64,000 nt of DNA from Thermostichus sp047461615 (lineage in GTDB: Bacteria > Cyanobacteriota > Cyanobacteriia > Thermostichales > Thermostichaceae), in the NCBI RefSeq assembly GCF_047461615.1, contig NZ_JANSHI010000002.1:124001-188000 (forward strand), read 5' to 3'. A program made the translations under genes and the position numbers. The notes beneath the pieces are model-generated. The model was given only the letters and a program-made list of their open reading frames with translations, had not been told where the DNA came from and searched no databases. Positions 49,722-58,624 of this stretch are shown one piece after another (the first letter of the stretch is position 1; each line of letters begins with the position of its first letter).

Positions 49722-50840
49722 CTAGACCTCCTGGATCTCCTCCCGGCGAGTTTCGAGGGGGCTTTTGCCGAGGGAGGTCACCTTTGCCGTCAAGTCCAAC
49801 CCCTCTTCGGCGGCCAACTCGGCGGAACGGGCCACCTCGTAGAGACTCTTCACCACGCTGCTGAGGGGGATGGCAACGATCACGCCCAGGATGCCCCCCA
49901 GCTGTGCCCCCGCCAACAGGGCAATCAAGATCCACACCGGGTTGAGGCCAATCAGCTCTCCCATCAGCCGGGGAGCGATGACCCGATCCTTGATCTGCTG
50001 CACGATCAGGGAGACCAGCACCACCTTGAGGCTGAGCCAAATGTCCTGGAAGGCCAGCAGCACTGCTGCCGCGCCAATACCAATGAAGCCCCCTACCAGC
50101 GGGATCACCTCCAGCAGGCCAATCAAGAGGCCAAACAAAAGCCCAAAGGGTACTCGCAGCAGCCCAAACGCTGGCACCAGCATCAGGGCCATCATGAACC
50201 CCAACACCAACTGGCTGATGAGAAAGTTCTGAAAGCTGAGCACCAGGGCTTCGCCGATGCGCGGCCCCCAGGGCTTGGGAAAGAGGCTGAGCAACCCCTG
50301 CCAAAACTGGCCCCCATAGAGCAGCATGTAGAAGGCCAACACCAAGACCAACACCAAGTCGACCACCTGGTTAAAGGTGCCTAGGAGGATGTCGAGGGAT
50401 TGGCTGGCAATTTTTTCAGCACCGGCCTGCAGGCGGCTGAGGAGAGTGTTCACCAGCTCCGGCTGGCCAAGGTTGATGTTGCGCTCGGCAGCCCAGAGGC
50501 TAATCTGGCCAAGCCAATGTTGTAAAGTATCCACCCACTCAGGGATCCGTGCCCCCAACTGCACCACCTGCTTAGCCAGGAGGGGCACAACGGCAATCCC
50601 CACCAAAACCAGCAGCACCACCGAGAGGGCAAAGACCAAAGCCACCGCTACAACACGGTTGACCCGGTAGCGCTGCAGCGCCTGGACTGGGTAGTTGAGC
50701 AAAAAAGCCAGTACCGCCGCTGTCAGGATGGTGGCGAGCAGATGGCCAAACAGACGGCCCACTTGCAGGGCCAGCCAGCCGCTAATGACCATCAAAATCC
50801 AGGTCACTAGCAGCCGCTGCAAGGGGGAAAAGCGGTTCAT
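49722..50840 (-). CDS. AI-2E family (PerM-type) transporter
   Basis: 372 residues with about eight hydrophobic segments. The C-terminal motif LGFMMALMLVPAFGLLRVPFG, then LIGLLEVIPLVGGFIGIGAA and GVIVAIPLSSVVKSLYEV are diagnostic for the AI-2E/PerM family. Members export autoinducer-2-like or other small molecules, or act as sodium/proton antiporters; which applies here cannot be told. It is convergent with the hydrolase gene and follows fabI by 21 bp on the same strand. Confidence 0.88.
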   Translation of the reverse strand: MNRFSPLQRLLVTWILMVISGWLALQVGRLFGHLLATILTAAVLAFLLNYPVQALQRYRVNRVVAVALVFALSVVLLVLVGIAVVPLLAKQVVQLGARIPEWVDTLQHWLGQISLWAAERNINLGQPELVNTLLSRLQAGAEKIASQSLDILLGTFNQVVDLVLVLVLAFYMLLYGGQFWQGLLSLFPKPWGPRIGEALVLSFQNFLISQLVLGFMMALMLVPAFGLLRVPFGLLFGLLIGLLEVIPLVGGFIGIGAAAVLLAFQDIWLSLKVVLVSLIVQQIKDRVIAPRLMGELIGLNPVWILIALLAGAQLGGILGVIVAIPLSSVVKSLYEVARSAELAAEEGLDLTAKVTSLGKSPLETRREEIQEV

Positions 50841-50861
50841 GCCAGGGAGATCCCACCGAGC

Positions 50862-51638
50862 CTAAAAACCCAGGATGCTATATCCACTATCTACGTAGAT
50901 CACCTGGCCAGTAATGCCGCTAGCTAGGTCGCTGGCCAGAAAAGCTGCCACATTGCCCACCTCGAGCTGGGTAATATTGCGCCGCAGGGGAGCTTTCTCC
51001 TCGACCGCGTGCAGCATGGCATGAAAATCAGCAATGGCCGAGGAAGCCAAGGTGCGAATGGGTCCAGCAGAAATGGCATTCACCCGGATCCCGGCGGGGC
51101 CCAGCTCGGCTGCCAGGTAGCGAACGCAGGTTTCTAGGCCCGCTTTGGTGACAGCAGCCATGTTGTAGTTAGGCACCACTCGCACTCCCCCTAAGTAGGT
51201 GAGGGTGAGGACGCTGCTGCCGGATCTCAAGAGGGGCTTAGCGGCCCGGCAGAGGGCAATCAGGGAGTAGGTGCTTACATCCATGGCCAGGGCAAACCCC
51301 TGCCGCGAGATATCGCTAAAGTTGCCGCTCAGCTCCTCTTTTTTGACGTAGGCCAGGCAGTGAACCAGGATGTCGAGCTGGCCCCACTTTTGGGCCACTG
51401 CCTGAAATAGGTCGTTGATTTGCTGATCGCTTTGGACGTCGCAGGGAAGGAGAAAATCCGGCTGCAGGGGCTCAGTGAGTTGTTGGACTTTCGTCTTGAA
51501 ACGATCCCGCTCGTCCGGCAAGTAGGTAACCCCCAACGTAGCTCCTGCTTTGTGCAGCTGCTGGGCAATGCCCCAGGCAATGGAGCGCTCGTTGGCAATG
51601 CCGGTTACCAAGGCTTTCTTTCCGGTCAGATCTAGCAT
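50862..51638 (-). CDS. fabI: Enoyl-[acyl-carrier-protein] reductase (NADH)
   Basis: 258 residues. Last reductive step of fatty-acid elongation. It has the FabI-type short-chain dehydrogenase features: KALVTGIANERSIAWGIAQ at the start, the catalytic Tyr/Lys region NYNMAAVTKAGLETCVRYLA (with the FabI spacing), and RVNAISAGPIRTLASSAI. Full length. It lies between aspS and the PerM-type gene, all minus strand, likely one transcript. Confidence 0.96.
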   Translation of the reverse strand: MLDLTGKKALVTGIANERSIAWGIAQQLHKAGATLGVTYLPDERDRFKTKVQQLTEPLQPDFLLPCDVQSDQQINDLFQAVAQKWGQLDILVHCLAYVKKEELSGNFSDISRQGFALAMDVSTYSLIALCRAAKPLLRSGSSVLTLTYLGGVRVVPNYNMAAVTKAGLETCVRYLAAELGPAGIRVNAISAGPIRTLASSAIADFHAMLHAVEEKAPLRRNITQLEVGNVAAFLASDLASGITGQVIYVDSGYSILGF

Positions 51639-51677
51639 AGGGAGACCAAGAAGTAGGGGTGGATGCTTATCCGTCGT

Positions 51678-53483
51678 TTAGCCGGGGTGGTAGGTGGAGG
51701 CCACGTGCAGTTCTTTAAGCTGCCTGGGCTCAACACCGGAGGGAGCGCCGGTGAGCAAGCACCTGGCCTGCTGGGTCTTGGGAAAGGCGATGACATCGCG
51801 AATGGAATCTTCCCCTGCCAGCAGCATCACCAGCCGATCCAGTCCGTAGGCAATGCCCCCGTGAGGTGGGGTGCCGTACTCAAAGGCTTCTAGCAAAAAG
51901 CCAAACTTCTCCCGCGCCTCCTCAGGACTAAGGCCAATGATTTGGAAAACCTGCTCCTGGATCTCCCGCTGGTAGATGCGCAGGGATCCCCCCCCCACTT
52001 CCACGCCGTTCCAGACCAAGTCATAGGCCTGGGCCCGCGCCGTCTTCAAGTCGGCCAAGTCGTCAGGATGGGGAGCAGTAAAGGGGTGGTGCAGGGCTTC
52101 CAGGCGGTTTTCTTCGGCGTTGAATTCAAACATCGGGAAATCCGTAATCCAGAGGAGATTCAAGGCATTCTCCGGGATCAAACCCAGTTCATGGCCTAGG
52201 TGCAGCCGCAGCCGGCCCAGCGACTCGTTGACCACCGCCGCAGGCCCTGCCCCAAACAGCAGCAGATCCCCTGGCTTGGCGTTGGTCAGCTGCCGCAACT
52301 GCTGTTCCTGCTCGGGGCTGAGGCTCTCCTTGAGGGCACCAATGGTGTCGAGGCTGTCGGGACGCACCCGAATGAAGGCCAAACCGCCTGCCCCGTACTG
52401 AGTGACGAGCTTAAACAGATCTCCGCCCGGTTTGATGCGGGTGTTGGAGATCTGTTCATCGCCGCCGGGCACTGGCAGAACTTTGACGACTCCTCCCTGC
52501 TGCAGGGCTTTGGCAAAGACTTGAAAGCGGGATCCCTGAAACACCGCCGAAACATCCACCAACTCCAGCCCAAAGCGGGTGTCGGGCTTGTCGGAACCGT
52601 AGCGATCCATGGCCTCGGCGTAGGTTAGCCGTGGGAAGGGCCGGGGCAGGTCGATCCCTTTAACGGTTTTGAAGATATGGCAGATGAGCCGCTCGTTGAG
52701 CTCCAGGATTGCCTCCTGATCCATGAAGCTCATCTCCATGTCCAACTGAGTAAACTCCGGCTGGCGATCCGCCCGCAGATCCTCATCCCGAAAGCAGCGG
52801 GCAATTTGGTAGTAGCGATCTACACCAGCCACCATCAGCAACTGCTTAAAAAGCTGGGGCGACTGCGGCAGGGCAAACCACTCCCCGGGGTTGAGGCGGC
52901 TGGGCACCAGGTAGTCTCTGGCGCCTTCCGGGGTAGAGCGGGTGAGGATGGGGGTCTCTACCTCGATGAAGCCTTCCTCGTCTTCCAGAAAGCGGCGGAT
53001 GGCCTTGATGACCTGGTGACGCAGTTGCAGGTTGCGCGACAGCCGCTCCCGGCGCAAGTCCAGGTAGCGATAGCGCAGGCGAATCTCCTCCCGCACCTCT
53101 TCCCCTTCTTCCCCGGAGACGCTGAAGGGAAGCTGCTTGGCCACCCGGCTAAGAATCTCCAGCTGCTCTGCATAAACCTCCACTTCGCCCGTGGCCAGGC
53201 GGGGGTTGAAGGAGTCGGAAGGCCGGGGCTGAACTGTTCCCGTTACCCGCACCACGTACTCATTGCGCACCTCCTTGGCTAGCTCGTAGGAAAGAGGAGT
53301 CTTCTGGGGATCGGCCACCAGTTGCACAATGCCGGAGCGATCCCGCAAATCGAGGAAGATCACGCCCCCGTGGTCGCGGCGGCGGTCGATCCAGCCATAG
53401 AGGGTAACCGTCTGGCCGATATGGGCTGGGCGCACTTGGCCACAGTAGAGAGAGCGAGGCGGGCGACGGATGGCAGCAGGCAT
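51678..53483 (-). CDS. aspS: Aspartyl-tRNA synthetase
   Basis: 601 residues from ATG 53483 (MPAAIRRPPRSLYCG). Bacterial-type AspRS with an N-terminal OB-fold anticodon domain (TVTLYGWIDRRRDHGGVIFLDLRDR), class II motifs (motif 2 around RCFRDEDLRADRQPEFTQLD; motif 3 AYGLDRLVMLLAGEDSIRDV), and the GAD insertion. The closing PFPKTQ-type segment is intact. In cyanobacteria this enzyme may be non-discriminating and also load tRNA-Asn; this cannot be judged here. Confidence 0.97.
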   Translation of the reverse strand: MPAAIRRPPRSLYCGQVRPAHIGQTVTLYGWIDRRRDHGGVIFLDLRDRSGIVQLVADPQKTPLSYELAKEVRNEYVVRVTGTVQPRPSDSFNPRLATGEVEVYAEQLEILSRVAKQLPFSVSGEEGEEVREEIRLRYRYLDLRRERLSRNLQLRHQVIKAIRRFLEDEEGFIEVETPILTRSTPEGARDYLVPSRLNPGEWFALPQSPQLFKQLLMVAGVDRYYQIARCFRDEDLRADRQPEFTQLDMEMSFMDQEAILELNERLICHIFKTVKGIDLPRPFPRLTYAEAMDRYGSDKPDTRFGLELVDVSAVFQGSRFQVFAKALQQGGVVKVLPVPGGDEQISNTRIKPGGDLFKLVTQYGAGGLAFIRVRPDSLDTIGALKESLSPEQEQQLRQLTNAKPGDLLLFGAGPAAVVNESLGRLRLHLGHELGLIPENALNLLWITDFPMFEFNAEENRLEALHHPFTAPHPDDLADLKTARAQAYDLVWNGVEVGGGSLRIYQREIQEQVFQIIGLSPEEAREKFGFLLEAFEYGTPPHGGIAYGLDRLVMLLAGEDSIRDVIAFPKTQQARCLLTGAPSGVEPRQLKELHVASTYHPG

Positions 53484-53528
53484 GGACGAGGTAAGAGAAC
53501 GAGGGTCTGAGCCCCTATCATACAAAAC

Positions 53529-53683
53529 TCAGACCTCCTGTCTGGGAGCCCCTTCGGCTACCTGAACCCCCGCTTCGGCGGCAACCGTTTGGACGAGAGC
53601 GGGATTAAGGGTGGTCTCGGCAAAGACTGCTGGCACCCCCAGGGCGCGAATTAGCCATCGTCTCAGCACTAGGCTGTTCCTTA
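53529..53683 (-). pseudogene. Remnant of a zinc/manganese ABC-transporter binding protein
   Basis: The minus strand encodes about 45 residues ending in a stop, reading RALGVPAVFAETTLNPALVQ and TVAAEAGVQVAE. This is the conserved C-terminal region of ZnuA/MntC-type metal-binding lipoproteins. The rest of the gene (about 250 residues) is absent: upstream sequence is unrelated or belongs to the divergent permease remnant. It is therefore a truncated relic. Confidence 0.7.
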
Positions 53684-53696
53684 AGTGCTGATTCCC

Positions 53697-53957
53697 AAGA
53701 GGGATCCTCCCATTCGGATCGTCTCTTCCGCCTTCTTTTCCCTGGGGATCCTCCAGCGGGCCCGCATCGAGCTCAGCCACTTTCTCTTCAGCAACATCCT
53801 GAAGGTAAGCAACGCCAGCGTGCTGACAGGGGTGGGCATCACTCTCCTATTGCTGGTGCCTCGACTGCACCAAGTGAAGTTGCTGGGATCCCTGTTTGGC
53901 GCCAGCGGCAGCCTGCTGGGGATGTACGCCAGCTACTCCCTCAACACGGCAACCTGA
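53697..53957 (+). pseudogene. Remnant of a metal ABC-transporter permease
   Basis: About 85 residues on the plus strand: RIVSSAFFSLGILQRARIEL, SHFLFSNILKVS, then after a join LLGSLFGASGSLLGMYASYSLNTAT. The first part matches the middle of ZnuB/MntB permeases and the last part their late helix, with the intervening and terminal regions (about 200 residues) missing. It has no proper start. It faces away from the binding-protein remnant, the divergent order known from znuA and znuCB. Confidence 0.7.
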
Positions 53958-53961
53958 CGAC

Positions 53962-54243
53962 CTAGAAGCGGGAGGGACGAGCACCTCGGCTACTGCTGGC
54001 CTGACGCGGCAGTGCCTTGTTAACTCTTAAATCTCGGCCCATCCAAGTAGCTCCATCCAGTTCTTCGATAGCTTTTTGCTCGTCGGCTTCGTTTTCCAGC
54101 TCCACAAAGGCAAAGCCTCGCTTGCGGCCTGTTTCGCGATCTACTGGAATCTTGATTTGCTTGACAGTGCCGTATTCAGAAAAAACCAGACGCAGGTCTT
54201 CTTCACTGGCCTTGAAGGACAAGTTGCCGACAAAAATGGTCAT
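53962..54243 (-). CDS. rbp: RRM-type RNA-binding protein
   Basis: 93 residues: a single RNA-recognition motif with RNP2 (IFVGNLSF at the N-terminus) and RNP1 (KRGFAFVEL), followed by a short basic Ser/Arg/Gly tail (SSSRGARPSRF). Cyanobacterial Rbp proteins are often cold-induced and bind mRNAs; some localise photosystem mRNAs at thylakoids (family knowledge). The 167 bp upstream holds no gene and may include a 5' UTR relevant to cold control. Confidence 0.93.
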   Translation of the reverse strand: MTIFVGNLSFKASEEDLRLVFSEYGTVKQIKIPVDRETGRKRGFAFVELENEADEQKAIEELDGATWMGRDLRVNKALPRQASSSRGARPSRF

Positions 54244-54410
54244 AACCCTGCGAACTCCGAACTTTACCCTCTAGCGCTCAGTTCGGAAGCTCGCCTGGTT
54301 AGACCCTTGGCTTGATCCGAAACTGATGCCAACCCCATCTTAGTCCTAGCAGCAGCATTTGCAAACTCCCCCCTCCAAAATTTTCTGCAGACATCCCCGA
54401 GCCAGGAAAT

Positions 54411-55217
54411 TCAGGATTGCAACCTTTGGGAAGGCTTGCCCCGCCCCAAGGGTTGACGTTGGGGAACACCAGGAGGGCGGGGATAGAGAGCTGGTGTGGG
54501 AGCCACTTTCTCCAGCAGCAGACAGTGGCGTACGCTGTGGCTGTGGGGAGTGGTGAAGGCTTCGATGTGAACCAGTTTCCCTCCCAAAAGGGAGAGGGCC
54601 CGCTCCAGGACTTGGGCTTCGGCCTCGGTCCAATGGCCGCGATAGAGGATGGCGCGTCCTCCCACCTTGAGTAGGGGCAGACAATACTCGGCACAAATCT
54701 CCGCTGCGGCCAGAGCCCTGGCCAGGGCTAGATCGTAGCTGCCACGTTCCTGCGGGTCTTGCCCCCAAACTTCCGCCCGCTGGGCCACTGCCCGCGCCTG
54801 GGCCAGGGAGAGCTGCTGCAAAACGCCTTGCACAAAGGCAATTTTGCGCTGGGTGCTATCTAGCAGGGTAAAGCTGGCCTGGGGTAGGGCAATTTGGGCC
54901 GGGATCCCTGGAAAGCCTGCTCCAGTGCCAACGTCGATGCCCCGCCAGGGCTGGGTTTGAATGACCTCCCACGGACCCAGCAAGCACAGGCCCCGCAGCG
55001 AGTCCCACAGGTGTTTTTCCCAGAAGTCGATGGGGTCAGTGATGCGGGTGAGGTTTTGGGTGCGGTTGCCGGCCATCACCAGGGGGTAGAGCTGCTGCAG
55101 TTGCCGTTGCTGGCGCTCCGTGGGTTGCCAACCCAGCTCTGCCAGCCACCTTGCCCACAGCGCCTTGAGCTCGGGGGGCTCCAGTGGAACCAGCGGGGTC
55201 TTTTCGGCTTTGGTCAT
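54411..55217 (-). CDS. rsmG: 16S rRNA (guanine527-N7)-methyltransferase
   Basis: 268 residues from ATG 55217. SAM-binding motif GIDVGTGAGFPGIPAQIALP, preceded by NRTQNLTRITDPIDFWEKHLWDSL as in all RsmG (GidB) proteins. A C-terminal extension of about 25 residues, Pro/Arg-rich, is beyond the core. The start overlaps the stop of the upstream membrane-protein gene (55214-55217), so the two are coupled. Confidence 0.95.
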   Translation of the reverse strand: MTKAEKTPLVPLEPPELKALWARWLAELGWQPTERQQRQLQQLYPLVMAGNRTQNLTRITDPIDFWEKHLWDSLRGLCLLGPWEVIQTQPWRGIDVGTGAGFPGIPAQIALPQASFTLLDSTQRKIAFVQGVLQQLSLAQARAVAQRAEVWGQDPQERGSYDLALARALAAAEICAEYCLPLLKVGGRAILYRGHWTEAEAQVLERALSLLGGKLVHIEAFTTPHSHSVRHCLLLEKVAPTPALYPRPPGVPQRQPLGRGKPSQRLQS

Positions 55218-56188
55218 CCTGGGAGGCTCAGCTTCAAGGCGGCAGGGATGGCTTTTTCGGCCCAACCCTTAAGCTCCTGGGTCAAGCCCTGCAAAGAGCG
55301 ATCCGCCCCCAGCAGTTCCTGGTTTAGGCAAACCAACTCCTGCAAATCCAGCTCCTGGCAGGGGATCCCCTCCTCCAGCAAGAGGTTAATCGGCTGGGCC
55401 TGAGCCTGGAAAGGCTGACGGGAGGCCAACTCCAGCTCCACCTCCAAAAGCACCTGCTCCAGCCGCTCCACCCGCTCCTGCATCTGCGCCAGCAGGGCTG
55501 CTAGCTGCTGACAGCAGTGGTGAACCTGGCGGGCGTAGACTTTGAGGGGCAAGGCCAGCGGCAGCAAGGATTCGGACAGGAGCTGGACGAGGTGCTGGGC
55601 CTCCAGCTCTTCCAGTTGGAGGTCTTGCCAAATAGCCTGATAGGAGCGCAGCGCCTGGCGACAGGCCTCCAGGCGGCAGTAGCAGGGCTGTAGCACCGAA
55701 GCCCGTAGCTCCTGCAGGTAATCGGCCCACAGTTGTCCCACCTCTACCATCGAGCCGGGACGCAGAAAACTCCACCCCTGGGCCACCAGCCAACTGAGTA
55801 CCAGGCCGGCCAACAGTTGGTTTTTTTGGCGTAGCAGGAAAGGGGAAAGCTGCTCTCCCCAAGTGGCCAGACCCAGCCAGATCAAGGCAGCTAAAGCCAA
55901 ATGGGGCAAGCTGATCATTTCGGCCAAAAGCTGGGCGGAGCAGCGCTGGCGCAGCCTCCAGATCATCGCGGCGCCTAGGCTGTAGAGCCCTCCCCCCAGC
56001 AGCGGGATCACCACTAGCCACGGGAGCGGTAACAGCTTACTCTTGCCCAGGGCCTCCCAACTGAGCAAGTACAAGGCCAAGAGGGCCAAAACCGCAACCC
56101 ACCCTTGCTGGTGCTTGAAACGGCGGGCTAGCAGATGTCGGCGGCGACGTAGATAGGTTTGAAAGGATTCGGCAACGAGGGTGGACAT
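55214..56188 (-). CDS. Membrane protein with C-terminal helical domain, unknown
   Basis: 324 residues from ATG 56188 (MSTLVAESFQTYLRRRRHLL). A basic N-terminus is followed by two hydrophobic hairpins (about residues 33-75 and 95-140), then a long soluble helical region rich in Leu, Gln and Glu with coiled-coil character (LAALLAQMQERVERLEQVLLEVELELA). No domain was recognised. It overlaps rsmG by 4 bp and has a promoter region of about 250 bp shared with guaA. Confidence 0.6.
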   Translation of the reverse strand: MSTLVAESFQTYLRRRRHLLARRFKHQQGWVAVLALLALYLLSWEALGKSKLLPLPWLVVIPLLGGGLYSLGAAMIWRLRQRCSAQLLAEMISLPHLALAALIWLGLATWGEQLSPFLLRQKNQLLAGLVLSWLVAQGWSFLRPGSMVEVGQLWADYLQELRASVLQPCYCRLEACRQALRSYQAIWQDLQLEELEAQHLVQLLSESLLPLALPLKVYARQVHHCCQQLAALLAQMQERVERLEQVLLEVELELASRQPFQAQAQPINLLLEEGIPCQELDLQELVCLNQELLGADRSLQGLTQELKGWAEKAIPAALKLSLPG

Positions 56189-56441
56189 GGGGATCCCTGG
56201 CGCTATGCCCACTGGCCTAGAGCGCTATCCTCATTCTGCCCGCTTTCAGGCCTGGCCGATGGCAAACTCTATCAGGGATCCAGGGGGCGGTTTTGCCCCA
56301 AAAGCTCCTCTGCGAGAAGTTTTCTAGGGTAGATGCCTGCAGGAAAGCTCTCTGTCCTTGCTACGATGTTATCCCCAGCTAATCTCTTGGCCCTGCTTTT
56401 CATCCGGCCCTGGGTAAGTTTTTTCCGGCTCCCCCCTCAAG

Positions 56442-58004
56442 GTGCAGCGCCAGATGATCGTCATTCTCGACTTTGGCTCCCAGTACTCGGAGCTGATTGC
56501 CCGTCGCGTCCGTGAAGCCCGCGTTTATTCGGAAATTCTCTCCTACCGCACCACCGCCGAACAACTGCGGCAACTGCGGCCCCAAGGCATTATCCTCTCC
56601 GGCGGCCCCAGCTCCGTCTACGAGCCGGGTGCTCCCGCCTGCGACCCGGAGATCTGGAAGCTGGGGATCCCCACCTTGGGCGTGTGCTACGGCATGCAGC
56701 TCATGGTGCAACAGTTGGGGGGCCGGGTAGAGCCTGCCCGCAAAGGCGAATATGGCCGCGCCGCCCTCCATGTTTTGGATCCCACTGACCTGCTCACCAA
56801 CCTGCCAGAAAACAGCACTGTGTGGATGAGCCATGGGGATGTGGTTACTGAATTGCCGCCAGGCTTTCACGCCCTGGCCGCCACGGACAACACTCCCTTT
56901 GCTGCCATCGCCGATCCCGTCCGTCGTCTGTACGGAGTGCAATTTCACCCAGAGGTGGCCCACTCCGAGGGCGGCGCTTTCCTGATGCGCAATTTTGTCT
57001 ATCACATCTGCCGCTGCGAGCCCACCTGGACCACGGAGGCTTTTCTGGAGGAGGCCATCCGAGAGGTTCGCGCCCAGGTGGGCAACAAGAAGGTGTTGCT
57101 GGCTCTCTCCGGCGGGGTGGATAGTTCCACCCTGGCTTTCTTGCTGCACAAGGCCATTGGCGACCAGCTCACCTGCGTGTTCATCGACCAAGGGTTTATG
57201 CGCAAGGGCGAGCCGCAGCGGCTGCTGCGCCTTTTCCAGGAGCAATTTCACATCCCCGTCCACTATGTAGATGCTCAAGAGCGCTTTCTCCAGCAGTTGA
57301 AGGGGGTTACCGACCCAGAAGAAAAACGCAAGCGCATTGGGGCAGAGTTCATTCGCGTGTTCGAGGAGGAGTCGCAGCGGCTGGGTCCTTTCGAGTACCT
57401 GGCCCAGGGCACTCTCTACCCGGATGTGATCGAGTCGGCCAACACCAACGTGGATCCGGTAACTGGGGAGCGGATTGCCGTCAAGATCAAAAGCCACCAC
57501 AATGTCGGCGGCTTGCCGAAAAATCTGCGCTTTAAGCTGGTAGAACCCTTGCGCAAGCTCTTCAAGGATGAGGTGCGGCAGCTGGCTCGCTCCTTGGGCC
57601 TGCCGGAAGAAATCGTTAATCGTCACCCCTTTCCAGGGCCGGGGCTGGCCATCCGCATTGTAGGAGAGGTTACCCAAGAGCGGCTGGAGATCCTGCGCGA
57701 GGCCGACATAATTGTTCGCCAAGAGATTAACCGCTCTGGCTACTACTCCAAGCTCTGGCAAGCCTTTGCCGTGTTGCTGCCAGAAGTGCGCTCGGTGGGG
57801 GTAATGGGAGACAAGCGCACCTATGCTTGCCCGGTAGTGGTGCGGTTGGTTACCAGCGAGGACGGCATGACGGCAGACTGGGCCAGGGTGCCCTACGACC
57901 TCTTGGCCACCATCTCTAACCGCATCGTCAACGAGGTCCCGGGTGTCAACCGGGTGGTCTACGACATCACCTCTAAGCCTCCGGGCACCATCGAATGGGA
58001 GTAG
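56442..58004 (+). CDS. guaA: GMP synthase (glutamine-hydrolysing)
   Basis: 520 residues from GTG 56442 (an in-frame TAA lies just upstream; ATG 56454 is an alternative). Converts XMP to GMP. Class I amidotransferase domain first, with the Cys nucleophile in LGVCYGMQ near residue 82 and the His/Glu in FHPEVAHSE; then the ATP-pyrophosphatase loop LSGGVDSSTLA near 222, and the dimerisation domain ending KPPGTIEWE. All key residues are present. Confidence 0.97.
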   Translation: MQRQMIVILDFGSQYSELIARRVREARVYSEILSYRTTAEQLRQLRPQGIILSGGPSSVYEPGAPACDPEIWKLGIPTLGVCYGMQLMVQQLGGRVEPARKGEYGRAALHVLDPTDLLTNLPENSTVWMSHGDVVTELPPGFHALAATDNTPFAAIADPVRRLYGVQFHPEVAHSEGGAFLMRNFVYHICRCEPTWTTEAFLEEAIREVRAQVGNKKVLLALSGGVDSSTLAFLLHKAIGDQLTCVFIDQGFMRKGEPQRLLRLFQEQFHIPVHYVDAQERFLQQLKGVTDPEEKRKRIGAEFIRVFEEESQRLGPFEYLAQGTLYPDVIESANTNVDPVTGERIAVKIKSHHNVGGLPKNLRFKLVEPLRKLFKDEVRQLARSLGLPEEIVNRHPFPGPGLAIRIVGEVTQERLEILREADIIVRQEINRSGYYSKLWQAFAVLLPEVRSVGVMGDKRTYACPVVVRLVTSEDGMTADWARVPYDLLATISNRIVNEVPGVNRVVYDITSKPPGTIEWE

Positions 58005-58013
58005 ACGGGATCC

Positions 58014-58226
58014 CTAGCGAGGGCCTGCTTTCGGGAGAGAGTGGGAAAGCTGAGCCTGGGCAGCTTGGACTTCCAGGCGGGCCAAGGTTGTAGCGGCATC
58101 GGCCAGTTGCAGGGCCAAATTGGCACGGCTAATTGGATCCTGGGCTTTCCAGAGATCCTGTCCCAAACAGAACACTCGATAGCGGAAAGCTTTGATGGAG
58201 TGGGATGGGATTGCTTTAACGGTCAT
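58014..58226 (-). CDS. Small protein of unknown function (70 aa)
   Basis: 70 residues from ATG 58226, 2 bp after the stop of the upstream gene, so probably translated from the same mRNA. It has an N-terminal basic stretch (MTVKAIPSHSIKAFRYRVF) and a C-terminal amphipathic helix (ALQLADAATTLARLEVQAAQAQL). No known family. It is convergent with guaA, 9 bp from its stop. Coupling and codon use support coding; function unknown. Confidence 0.55.
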   Translation of the reverse strand: MTVKAIPSHSIKAFRYRVFCLGQDLWKAQDPISRANLALQLADAATTLARLEVQAAQAQLSHSLPKAGPR

Positions 58227-58228
58227 GG

Positions 58229-58555
58229 TTACAGCCTTTTTTCCACAGCAATGCGAGTGTTCAGCAGTACCCGCTCGGGCTCAAGGTAAGTAAATGTTAC
58301 CAAAACAACTTCATCGACAGCCCTGATGACTACTGGGCAGGTGGCTTTTGGCGGTTCCACCCGCCCGTGCCGTACTCCCACAATGTATTCCCCAACGGGT
58401 AGGTCATCAAAGCCGGCGTCGGCGTAGATTAACTCGATGGTTTCTTCCCCAATCCGTTTCCCCTCCTGCTCCAAGAAGGCGACAAAAGGGATCCCCTCGA
58501 TGGAAGTGAGGGCATTGTTGGCTTGGTTGCGGATCATCACAAAAATGTCGGCCAT
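58229..58555 (-). CDS. Conserved small protein (108 aa)
   Basis: 108 residues from ATG 58555 (MADIFVMIRNQANNALTSI). Mixed alpha/beta with ELIYADAGFDDLPVGEYIVG and TCPVVIRAVDEVVLVTFTYL; no catalytic motif recognised. Soluble, acidic. It lies between the COG0523 metallochaperone gene and a 70-codon gene, all minus strand, so a three-gene unit is possible, but nothing in its sequence ties it to metals. Confidence 0.6.
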   Translation of the reverse strand: MADIFVMIRNQANNALTSIEGIPFVAFLEQEGKRIGEETIELIYADAGFDDLPVGEYIVGVRHGRVEPPKATCPVVIRAVDEVVLVTFTYLEPERVLLNTRIAVEKRL

Positions 58556-58624
58556 GGGCGGGATGCCCTCTCTCAAGGCTCCCCTCGCAAGGCTGCTGGA
58601 ACAGGGCCCGACTAACTCCTAGCC

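Noticed and set aside
56400..57761. Long open frame (453 codons) antisense to guaA
   Set aside because: guaA is a complete, conserved gene in this region; the antisense frame has no recognisable domain and arises from high G+C codon bias.
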